NCBI GenBank assembly: GCA_021613375.1
Contig: CM038714.1
Location: 40,895,123 to 40,959,122 of the forward strand
DNA: 64,000 bases
From: Megaleporinus macrocephalus
Lineage: Eukaryota > Chordata > Actinopteri > Characiformes > Anostomidae
Direction of reading: 5' to 3'
Both the position numbers and the translations under genes were made by a program. Positions 1 to 10,298 of this stretch are shown here, in pieces (position 1 is the stretch's first letter; each line of letters begins with the position of its first letter). The notes below the pieces were generated by a model that was not told where the DNA came from, did no database searches, and saw only the letters and a program-made list of their open reading frames with translations.

Positions 1-748
1 CCCAGTGTGCTGTAATTGGTCAGCTCGCCCACTCTGTTCTGATTGGTCAACCTCCAGAGCAGCATCCCGTTACAAGTTCTGCCCCCACTGGTGGTGTAGC
101 TGGTATAAGTCTGATTCTGAAAGTCAAGTAGAGCAAGTTAGTAGAACCGATCCACCTACGCAAGCCAGACTGGAGCAGTTTTTACATTTGTAGCTATTTG
201 TGAGTTGTATAAGGGCATAGCAACAAGCCCGGATGCGACCAATAAGAACTGTGTTACGAGATGATGTCACGTTATAACTGAGAAAAGGACTAAGCTGAGA
301 AAAGTGGTTTCTGTGGAAGAGAGCTTCTCCCTCTCATAGTTTGGGCTCCTTTATTTTGAATGTGGGTGGAGCATTTGAAAAACTACAAGAGCTTTGTAAT
401 GAATACAAGCTGTTAGTATCTTACATTTCAGCTAGGAAGCCAAATATCACATCTGTGTTTACTAGACTTGTATTGTGAAAAAATCTCCATTTTTTTGTAT
501 TTGTATTATTGCCATAATGCCCACCCTTAATTACCTTAAGCCTCATAGCCATCCCTTTAAAACAAAGTAAATGACATGGAGCAAATAGAAAGTTATCTGT
601 AGATCTAGATTTTTCCAAAGAATCCAATTTCTTAGTCACTAATTTTTCCATCTTTGATTGTTAGCATGTTACTGTGCCCCACACTCCTCCTTTATTTAGC
701 ATCAAACTGCAGATTCCAAACCCCCCTCCCATGTGCTTCTTTCTGCAG
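1..748. other. HDAC11 intron, 3' part (enters window at left)
   Basis: This is the end of the intron upstream of the first visible HDAC11 exon. I see no exon here. ATTGGTC occurs near 15 and 42, but this far inside a gene I do not read it as a CCAAT-box promoter. Confidence 0.6.
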
Positions 749-811
749 TTCCTGTTCGAGAGAGTGGAAGGAGTCTCCAGGGCGACGATCATCGATCTGG
801 ACGCTCATCAG
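749..811 (+). CDS. hdac11: HDAC11 internal coding exon (zinc-ligand exon)
   Basis: This 63-bp exon encodes 21 residues, from FLFERVEG to IIDLDAHQ, matching about residues 164-184 of human HDAC11. HDAC11 is the zinc-dependent class IV deacetylase; its strongest known activity is removal of long-chain acyl groups from lysine. The DAH motif supplies two of the three zinc ligands (Asp181 and His183 in human numbering). The acceptor is a pyrimidine-rich stretch ending in CTGCAG at 743-748, and the donor is GTGAGC at 812. Both borders fall between codons (phase 0). The next exon begins with GNGHERDF, which directly follows DAHQ in the family. The preceding exons, including the catalytic His142-His143 pair, are not in the window. 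Identification rests on residue-by-residue recall of the human protein and is firm. Confidence 0.95.
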
Positions 812-2994
812 GTGAGCAGCGGTCATTTTCCAAACCCGCTCTGTCAATCAATGCCACTGCAGAGGAGCCGCCACTGTGGACAAGATAATACCTCCAGTTT
901 AGCGCTGTAATCAATCAGGCCACTCACGGCTCGTACAGCGCCCTTATTACACTCTACACCATCCTCAATGTTTCACATCCGCTCTTCATACCTCATTAGA
1001 GGGTGGTTATTATTTCTAATGTGATGTAATGTGATGTTTTAATCAAATTTTCAGTGTGTCATTATAATAATTACGGGTTAATTGTTGTGCAATTATGATA
1101 ATGTTGACTCAAGATTCCTTGCCGTATATAAGAACATCAGAAAAAAAGAGTTACGAAACAGTTGAATACTTAAAAAAAAAGGTCTTACTTGTCGATTGGA
1201 GAAGATATACATGAGCGAAGAAGGACAGCGGGCCAAATCGATCCAATCACTGTAAAATGAGTTTGCACAAGTTTCACAGCCAGTTTTGTTTTTCATTAGT
1301 TTCAGGCACATCTGTGCAATCAAAGTGAACTTTTAGGAGTGCTTGTAAATTTAAGCTCAGTAGAATAAATGCAACACTCCTGAAACCAGTTTTAAACCAT
1401 TAACTTTCACTATGTGGAAAGTTATCATGGTACATATCTGCTGATGCTGATGCCAATACATTTATAATAGGGACTACCTTTCAACCTGGATTAACATTAT
1501 AGAAAATGTAGCTTTTATTTGCGTAGTCTCATTTAGCTGTAAGTGCAGAAACATAAACATAATGCTGGTACAGTTATGATATCATGCATCCACATTGTAA
1601 ACCACAAGCTTTAACCTTGAAGCCTGTTTTAAACTGGAGCAAGGTGGTCTTGTAAGCGTGGCGGTATTTTTTCATTATTTTTCTGATTATATAATCTTCT
1701 TATAGACCATCGGATCTTTATAAATCTGCTTTGCCACCCACAAGTGATTAAGTAAAGTTCATGTAAACAGCACTGGAGGATAGCAATTAGCTGTTTTGCC
1801 TTGAAGACCTGCAGGTAAATGTGAAGTTTGTTCTCTGCAGAGGATGCAGTAGCTTACTTTCACTTCTAATCAACAAAATGTCTAATTTGACCTGGGAATT
1901 CCAACTTCTGCATACTGTATGTATCATATATACATGAATGTAGAGTCTCACTGTCAGACCACTATGTTATGTGTAGGCTAGAGGTCTACCTGGGCCTGAT
2001 TATTAATGCCCCGCCATGATTCAACCAATAACCATGTTCGCCTTCACAAGAATCTGTGCCCAATCCTGACACAATTTTATCAGTATTTTGCTGCTACGAG
2101 GGTACACCACGCTCACTCCCACCTGCTTCCTTTGGGCTATGCATGTGGTCCTTGTCATGGCCTCCACGCAAACCTCCAAACTCATCGCTCCTCACCCAGC
2201 TACACAAATTAATCTTTCAACATTACAAAATTGAAGTAAATATGGTCCATGGTGCCTCAAACTTAATCCCACCCACAGATTATTTAGCTGATTATTCAGG
2301 ACCTGTGGGTGAACCCACCTTGTGTGGACCTATAGAGGGTAGTTGAAGGTGCATCAGAGCATCAAAGGTCTCATCAGAACATCAGAGATCTCATCATTCA
2401 CAACATTACAGTAACAAATAACTTGCTTTTATCAAAAGAGCCACCATCATTCAATCTCTATTGAAAGAGAGGCCTCTAGTCACGTTACCGTAAGTAGCTG
2501 TGCTTCAGGCTGGAAGTATGGAAGGTTGGAGGGGTCTTAAAATATGCCCTGAGCTTGAATTCATAACATACAGTAACGCTTCCTGCTCATCTATCTTCGT
2601 ATTTCAGTGGACTGTTTCATAAACAGAGGCGGTTATGCTGACTCAGACCAAGCTGAGAATGAAAATCTGCTGTTGATATGATCTTGCGAAGGTTTCTTGC
2701 GGGACGACTCATGTTGGAGTCATTTGTATTGCTTAGTAATAACTCATGACAGTCTGCGCACTTCCCAGCTGGGCTTTAATGTCATGCAGGCTGTCCTTCC
2801 AAACTGGACTGGAGCAGCAGATTGATTTCACTTGTTCGTTATTACATTATCCTTCAAAAACAGTCACCACCTCACTGCCTCCAGCTTCTACTGTTCTGCT
2901 CTTCATTTATAGTCCAGAGTATCACCTGAAGTCACCCAGCAGTGATTAAGCCCTTATGAGACTCACCTGAGGGGCTTTAGAGCTTTACACTGGA
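812..2994. other. HDAC11 intron, unique-looking AT-rich sequence
   Basis: No exon, RNA gene or recognisable mobile element was found. Short open frames near 2006-2346 have no family resemblance and no plausible splice context. Confidence 0.5.
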
Positions 2995-3600
2995 GTCCAG
3001 GACGAGTGAAGGTGAGCATAGAGAGAGAAAGAGATGAAAGAAGGGACCTCTCTCTGTTCCAAAGTTCAGGGCGAATGAAGGTGAGTGGAAGGGAGTAAAG
3101 AGATAGAGAGAGAGAGAAAGAGGGTAAGAGAAATAAGGGAGAGGGGGGGAGAGAGAGAGAGAGAGAGAAATAAAGTGAGAGACAAGAGCTGAGAGGGGCA
3201 AATATGAGGAGAAAGGAAAGAGGAAGAGAAAGCAATGGAGATAAAGGAAAGAGAAATAATAGAGAGCCAATTAGAAAAAAAAGACAGTAAGAGTGACAAG
3301 GAGAAAGGGGAGAGAAAGATATGGGGAAAGAAAGGGGGGAACGGAAGTGAAAGATTCATAGGGAGAAAGGCGAAGAAAGAAAATAAGAGATGTGGAGAAA
3401 GTGGAGAGAGATATGAGAGTGATGGCAAAAGACATGGGTGAGAGAGGTGGAAAGAGATTGACAAGAAGAAAGGAGAGACAGACAGAGAGCAATGAGGAGA
3501 AAGAAGAGAGATGTGGGGATATGAAGGAGAGAGAAAAAGATTGATTGTGCAAATCAAGAGAGAAAGAAAAAAGTAAACGATGCAGATAAACAGAGAAGGA
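2995..3600 (+). repeat. Purine-rich (GA/GAAA) tract
   Basis: About 600 bp in which the + strand is overwhelmingly A and G, with GAGAGA runs (for example near 3104-3120 and 3149-3168) and AGAAAG variants. It leads directly into the CA microsatellite at 3611. Such strand-asymmetric tracts can form triplex (H-DNA) structures; that is inference. The long open frames on the complementary strand are compositional artefacts. Confidence 0.8.
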
Positions 3601-3609
3601 CACAGACCT

Positions 3610-3610
<1 letters not shown>

Positions 3611-3657
<47 letters not shown>
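3611..3657 (+). repeat. (AC)n microsatellite
   Basis: About 23 uninterrupted AC dinucleotides, typical of vertebrate introns. It sits between the purine tract and the 42-bp array. Confidence 0.97.
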
Positions 3658-3661
<4 letters not shown>

Positions 3662-3764
3662 ACTTGTCTCTGCTGAGCCCCATGCAGCATCTTGCTGTGT
3701 CCATCAGTGAAAGCTTACAGTACTCACTAGTGCATTTGAACACACCTAGTTAATAGACTGAATT

Positions 3765-5620
3765 AGCACACTGATACTGTACAATCCTACTGTACTACAT
3801 AACCACAAATACTGTATAATCATACTGTACTGTACTATATAACTATACAAATACTGTACAATCATACTGTACTGTACCATATAACTATACAAATACTGTA
3901 CAATCATACTGTACTGTACTATATAACTATACAAATACTGTACAATCATACTGTACTGTACTATATAACTATACAAATACTGTACAATCATACTGTACTG
4001 TACTACATAACCACAAATACTGTATAATCATACTATACTGTACTACATAACCACAAATACTGTATAATCATACTATACTGTACTATATAACTATACAAAT
4101 ACTGTACAATCATACAGTACTGTACTATATAACTATACAAATACTGTACTGTGCTATATAACTATACAAATACTGTATAATCATACTATACTGTACTATA
4201 TAACTATAGAAATACTGTACAATCATACAGTACTGTACTATATAACTATACAAATATTGTATAATCATACTATACTGTACTATATAACTACACAAATACT
4301 GTATAATCATACTATACTGTACTATATAACTATACAAATATTGTATAATCATACTATACTGTACTATATAACTATACAAATACTGTATAATCATACTGTA
4401 CGGTACTATATAACTATACAAATACTGTACAACCATAATCATACTGTACGGTACTATATAACTATACAAATATTGTATAAGCATACTATACTGTACTATA
4501 TAACTATACAAATATTGTACAATCATAGTATACTGTACTATATAACTATACAAATACTGTATAATCATACTGTACGGTACTATATAACTATACAAATACT
4601 GTACAATCATAGTATACTGTACTATATAACTATACAAATACTGTATAATCATACTATACTGTACTATATAACTATACAAATACTGTACAATCATACTGTA
4701 CTGTACTATATAACTACACAAATACTGTACAATCATACTGTACTGTACTATATAACTACACAAATACTGTACAATCATACTGTGCTGTACTATATAACTA
4801 CACAAATACAGTACAATTATACTGTGCTGTACTAAATAACTATACAAATACTGTATAATCATACTATACTGTACTATATAACTATACAAATACTGTATAA
4901 TCATACTGTACGGTACTATATAACTATACAAATACTGTACAATCATAGTATACTGTACTATATAACTATACAAATACTGTATAATCATACTATACTGTAC
5001 TATATAACTATACAAATACTGTACGGTACTATATAACTACACAAATACTGTACAATCATGCTGTGCTGTACTATATAACTACACAAATACAGTACAATTA
5101 TACTGTGCTGTACTATATAACTATACAAATACTGTACAGTCATACTGTACTGTACTATATAACTATACAAATACTATACAATCATACTGTACTGTACTAG
5201 ATAACTATACAAATACAGTACAATTATACTGTGCTGTACTATATAACTACAGAAATACCATACAATTATAATGTACGGTACTATATAACTACACAAATAC
5301 TGTACAATCATACTGTGCTGTACTATATAAGTATACAAATACTATACAATCATACTGTACTGTACTAGATAACTATATAAATACTGTACAATAGTCCTGT
5401 ACTGTACTATATAGCTATACAAATACTGTACAACCATACTGTACTGTACTATATAACTATACAAATACTGTACAATAGTCATGTACTGTACTAGGTAACT
5501 ATACAAATACTGTACAATAGTCATGTGCTGTACTATGTAACTACACAATACTGTACAATAGTCCTGTACTGTACTATATAGCTATACAAATGATGTACAA
5601 TCACACTATGCTGTGCTATA
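3765..5620 (+). repeat. 42-bp AT-rich minisatellite array, direct part
   Basis: Tandem units of about 42 bp, built from ACTATATAACTATACAAAT, then ACTGTACAATCAT, then ACTGTACTGT. About 44 copies, with common unit variants (ATAATC for ACAATC, GGTAC for TGTAC, CTACAC for CTATAC) and some short units. Each unit contains TGTACAAT/GTACAGTA-like palindromic words. Because 42 is a multiple of three, both strands show long open frames with a 14-residue period. They have no start context, no codon bias and no homolog, so I do not treat them as coding. Confidence 0.95.
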
Positions 5621-5640
5621 TTGTACAGTATTTGTATAGC

Positions 5641-5860
5641 TATATAGTACAGCATAGTATGATTGTACAGTATTTGTATAGTTATATAGTACAGTACAGG
5701 ACTTTTGTACAGTATTTGTATTATTATATAGTACAGCACATGACTATAGTACAGTATTTGTATAGCTATTTAGTACAGTATGTGACTATTGTACAGTATT
5801 TGTATAGTTATATAGTATAGCACATGACTATTGTACAGTATTTGTATAGCTATAACTACA
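5641..5860 (-). repeat. 42-bp minisatellite, inverted fold-back part
   Basis: From about 5641 the same 42-bp unit continues in the opposite orientation. The order of variant units mirrors the left side across a 20-bp spacer (5621-5640): reading outward, AGGACT, CACATGACT and GTGACT/CATGACT variants come in the same order in both arms. This is therefore an inverted duplication of roughly 5400-5620, making a palindrome with arms of about 220 bp. Confidence 0.85.
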
Positions 5861-6671
5861 CTAATACTATTCTATATGTTATACTAATAGAGCTAAAAGA
5901 GTCCTGAGAGTACCTTGGATGGCAAAGATTACAAACAAATGGATTCTTGAACTTCTCTCTCATTTAAAGCCCTAATAGCCAAACTGAGTCTCTCTCTTTG
6001 GGACATATTCTAAGAAGAGCCAATTTATTGGGAAATATATTCATGGTTGGAACAATTGATGTTAAAAGTAACATGATGAATGGGCACAGTAGAGGATGGA
6101 TGGGCATAATATAGCTATCATCAACAGGTCATTAAGAAAGCCAGAAATGCTCAAGCAGGAGACATTCTGGAGAAACATTAACTACATTTAACAATACTAT
6201 ACAACTGTATTATACTGTTCTATATCACTGTGCTAAAACTATGCAGTGGTACTATAATATACTATGTAATAATCCTGAAAGAAAATATATAATATAAAGC
6301 AAAATAGAGAAAATTCAAATTCAAATTCTGTTAAATCGACCATGTCAATAACATGTCAAGAAGCGAGTCCTACTTCTTTTTTGGACTTGTCTCTAAAGTG
6401 TAGGTGTTTATTTAGGCTTGCTCTCTAATCCGGTCTGTCTTCACTATGCCTGTCCAATAAAACAAAACTGCTAGTTTGTTTGACATGATCTGTCCACAAC
6501 CAGGTTGAAAACAAATCACAAACTGGTCCACTGACAGTCCATTCATGATGGAGTTTCTATGGCTAGTTCATTATCAATGATAGAAATACAAATGGATAGG
6601 GTTAAAAACATTTAGTCTAGTCATCATGACATTTCGGTACAATGCAGACTTTCTGATGAAAGGAGCAGTAG
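5861..6671. other. HDAC11 intron, no recognised feature
   Basis: AT-rich sequence between two repeat blocks. I recognise nothing in it apart from scattered TATACT/ACTATA words near 6180-6250 that recall the adjacent 42-bp array. Confidence 0.5.
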
Positions 6672-7240
6672 TTCAAGTTTCAAGTTTCAAGTTTATTTGT
6701 CATTTGCACATCATGGCAGGACATAACATGCATTGAAATGCTTGGGGTGAAGCTCAGATACAACTCTACAGCAGGGCAGCATTATACATGTAAAACAGTG
6801 CAAACATATAATAAATACATAAAGCAAAAATAAGCTAGAAATTATACATTTAGTAATAACTGAAATATATAAAGGACTCTACAAAACATACACAAGATAT
6901 ATACATAAGATATACAGGAGGACATATGTAGAAACTTTTGCATAGGCAGGTTATCTAAGTAGATATATCTATTTAAAGTGACTTAGTGATATTGTCCACA
7001 GCAGTGATATCAGAATAAATAATATAAAAGTGTAACATAATGTAATATAGCAGGGGCTGAGTGAAATGGTATTGGAGTCTCTCAGCCTCACAGTTTGTAC
7101 AGAAGCCTGACAGCCTGTGGGTAGAAGCTGTTCAGTAGGCGTGTTGTTTTGGCCTGGATGCTGTGGAATCTCCTGCCTGATGGCAGTATGGTGAACAGGC
7201 CGTGTGCTGGGTGACCGCTGTCTAACCTGATCTTCTAGAT
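6672..7240 (+). repeat. Dispersed fish repeat (parent of the 48-bp array)
   Basis: It begins with a triple TTCAAG motif and TTTATTTGTCATTTGCAC. It continues through a block with GACAGCCTGTGGGTAGAAGC, CTGCCTGATGGCAGTATGG and GAACAGGCCGTG. I recognise this layout from memory as a widespread teleost interspersed repeat, in which the next section normally reads like CTGGTAGATGTCCTG followed by AGGGCTGG. That section is exactly what is tandemly amplified from 7241 onward. The class is uncertain. Confidence 0.7.
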
Positions 7241-10200
7241 TTTTCCTCAGGCAGCGGGACTGATAGATGTCCTGTAAGGCTGGTAGTTTGTTCCTCAGGC
7301 AGCAGGACTGGTAAATGTCCTGTAAGGCTGGTAGTTTGTTCCTCAGGCAGCGGGACTGGTAGATGTCCTGTAAGGCTGGAGGTTTGTTCCTCAGGCAGCG
7401 GGACTGATAGATGTCCTGTAAGGCTGGTGGTTTGTTCCTCAGGCAGCGGGACTGGTAGATGTCCTGTAAGGCTGGTAGTTTGTTCCTGAGGCAGCGGGAC
7501 TGGTAGATGTCCTGTAAGGCTGGTAGTTTGTTCCTCAGGCAGTGGGACTGGTAGATGTCCTGTAAGGCTGGAGGTTTGTTCCTCAGGCAGCGGGACTGAT
7601 AGATGTCCTGTAAGGCTGGTGGTTTGTTCCTCAGGCAGCGGGATTGGTAGATGTCCTGTAAGGCTGGTAGTTTGTTCCTGAGGCAGCGGGACTGGTAGAT
7701 GTCCTGTAAGGCTGGTGGTTTGTTCCTCAGGCAGCGGGACTGGTAGATGTCCTGTAAGGCTGGAGGTTTATTCCACAGGCAGCGGGACTGGTAGATGTCC
7801 TGTAAGGCTGGAGGTTTGTTCCTCAGGCAGCGGGACTGATAGATGTCCTGTAAGGCTGGTGGTTTGTTCCTCAGGCAGCGGGACTGGTAGATGTCCTGTA
7901 AGGCTGGTAGTTTGTTCCTGAGGCAGCGGGACTGGTAGATGTCCTGTAAGGCTGGTAGTTTGTTCCTCAGGCAGTGGGACTGGTAGATGTCCTGTAAGGC
8001 TGGAGGTTTGTTCCTCAGGCAGCGGGACTGATAGATGTCCTGTAAGGCTGGTGGTTTGTTCCTCAGGCAGCGGGATTGGTAGATGTCCTGTAAGGCTGGT
8101 AGTTTGTTCCTGAGGCAGCGGGACTGGTAGATGTCCTGTAAGGCTGGAGGTTTGTTCCTCAGGCAGCGGGACTGGTAGATGTCCTGTAAGGCTGGAGGTT
8201 TATTCCACAGGCAGCGGGACTGGTAGATGTCCTGTAAGGCTGGATGTTTGTTCCTCAGGCAGCGGGACTGGTAGATGTCCTGTAAGGCTGGAGGTTTGTT
8301 CCTCAGGCAGCGGGACTGATAGATGTCCTGTAAGGCTGGTAGTTTGTTCCTCAGGCAGCGGGACTGGTAGATGTCCTGTAAGGCTGGTAGTTTGTTTCTG
8401 AGGCAGCGGGACTGGTAGATGTCCTGTAAGGCTGGAGGTTTGTTCCTCAGGCAGCGGGACTGGTAGATGTCCTGTAAGGCTGGAGGTTTATTCCTCAGGC
8501 AGCGGGACTGGTAGATGTCCTGTAAGGCTGGTAGTTTGTTCCTGAGGCAGCGGGACTGGTAGATGTCCTGTAAGGCTGGTAGTTTGTTCCTCAGGCAGCG
8601 GGACTGGTAGATGTCCTGTAAGGCTGGTAGTTTGTTCCACAGGCAGCGAACTGGTAGATGTCCTGTAAGGCTGGTAGTTTGTTCCTCAGGCAGCAGGACT
8701 GGTAGATGTCCTGTAAGGCTGGTAGTTTGTTCCTCAGGCAGCGGGACTGGGAGATGTCCTGTAAGGCTGGTGGTTTGTTCCTCAGGCAGCGGGACTGGTA
8801 GATGTCCTGTAAGGCTGGTAGTTTGTTCTTGAGGCAGCGGGACTGGTAGATGTCCTGTAAGGCTGGTAGTTTGTTCCTCAGGCAGCGGGACTGATAGATG
8901 TCCTGTAAGGCTGGTGGTTTGTTCCTGAGGCAGCGGGACTGGTAGATGTCCTGTAAGGCTGGTGGTTTGTTCCTCAGGCAGCGGGACTGGTAGATGTCCT
9001 GTAAGGCTGGAGGTTTGTTCCTCAGGCAGCGGGACTGGTAGATGTCCTGTAAGGCTGGTGGTTTGTTCCTCAGGCAGCGGGACTGGTAGATGTCCTGTAA
9101 GGCTGGTAGTTTGTTCCTGAGGCAGCGGGACTGGTAGATGTCCTGTAAGGCTGGTAGTTTGTTCCTCAGGCAGCGGGACTGGTAGATGTCCTGTAAGGCT
9201 GGAGGTTTGTTCCTCAGGCAGCGGGACTGGTAGATGTCCTGTAAGGCTGGTAGTTTGTTCCTCAGGCAGCGGGACTGATAGATGTCCTGTAAGGCTGGTA
9301 GTTTCTTCCTGAGGCAGCGGGACTGGTAAATGTCCTGTAAGGCTGGAGGTTTGTTCCTCAGGCAGCGGGACTGGTAAATGTCCTGTAAGGCTGGAGGTTT
9401 GTTCCTCAGGCAGCGGGATTGGTAGATGTCCTGTAAGGCTGGTAGTTTGTTCCTGAGGCAGCGGGACTGGTAGATGTCCTGTAAGGCTGGAGGTTTGTTC
9501 CTCAGGCAGCGGGACTGGTAGATGTCCTGTAAGGCTGGAGGTTTATTCCACAGGCAGCGGGACTGGTAGATGTCCTGTAAGGCTGGATGTTTGTTCCTCA
9601 GGCAGCGGGACTGGTAGATGTCCTGTAAGGCTGGAGGTTTGTTCCTCAGGCAGCAGGACTGGTAGATGTCCTGTAAGGCTGGTAGTTTGTTCCTCAGGCA
9701 GCGGGACTGGTAAATGTCCTGTAAGGCTGGTAGTTTGTTCCTCAGGCAGTGGGACTTTTAGATGTCCTGTAAGGCTGGAGGTTTGTTCCTCAGGCAGCGG
9801 GACTGATAGATGTCCTGTAAGGCTGGTAGTTTGTTCCTCAGGCAGCGGGACTGGTAAATGTCCTGTAAGGCTGGTAGTTTGTTCCTCAGGCAGCGGGACT
9901 GGTAGATGTCCTGTAAGGCTGGAGGTTTGTTCCTCAGGCAGCGGGACTGGTAGATGTCCTGTAAGGCTGGAGGTTTGTTCCTCAGGCAGCGGGACTGGTA
10001 GATGTCCTGTAAGGCTGGAGGTTTGTTCCTCAGGCAGCGGGACTGGTAGATGTCCTGTAAGGCTGGTAGTTTGTTCCTCAGGCAGCGGGACTGGTAGATG
10101 TCCTGTAAGGCTGGAGGTTTATTCCTCAGGCAGCGGGACTGGTAGATGTCCTGTAAGGCTGGTAGTTTGTTCCTCAGGCAGCGGGACTGATAGATGTCCT

Positions 10201-10298
10201 GTAAGGCTGGTAGTTTGTTCCACAGGCAGCGGGACTGGTAGATGTCCTGTAAGGCTGGATGTTTGTTCCTCAGGCAGCGGGACTGATAGATGTCCTGT
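7241..10298 (+). repeat. 48-bp minisatellite array (about 64 copies)
   Basis: The unit, in four pieces, is CTGGTAGATGTC, CTGTAAGGCTGG, TAGTTTGTTCCT and CAGGCAGCGGGA. The array spans 3,058 bp at 48 bp per unit, so about 64 copies. Variants: TAG/AGG/TGG/ATG after GGCTGG, CTCAGG/CTGAGG/CACAGG, GGTAGA/GATAGA/GGTAAA, and one unit short by two bases at 8648. Variants recur in runs of several units, showing multi-unit duplication. The 188-residue minus-strand open frame at the right end is a by-product of the 48-bp period. Confidence 0.97.

Noticed and set aside
1..60. Paired ATTGGTC words as a CCAAT-box promoter
   Set aside because: They lie well inside the HDAC11 gene with no start site or first exon nearby.
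3066..3743. 225-codon minus-strand frame rich in Leu, Ser and Phe followed by a Cys-Val run
   Set aside because: Translation of the complement of a purine tract and a CA repeat; compositional artefact.
3746..5820. Open frames with a 14-residue repeat (YSYIVQYSMIVQYL) on both strands
   Set aside because: A consequence of the 42-bp AT-rich minisatellite; the strand switch at 5620 follows the inverted duplication.
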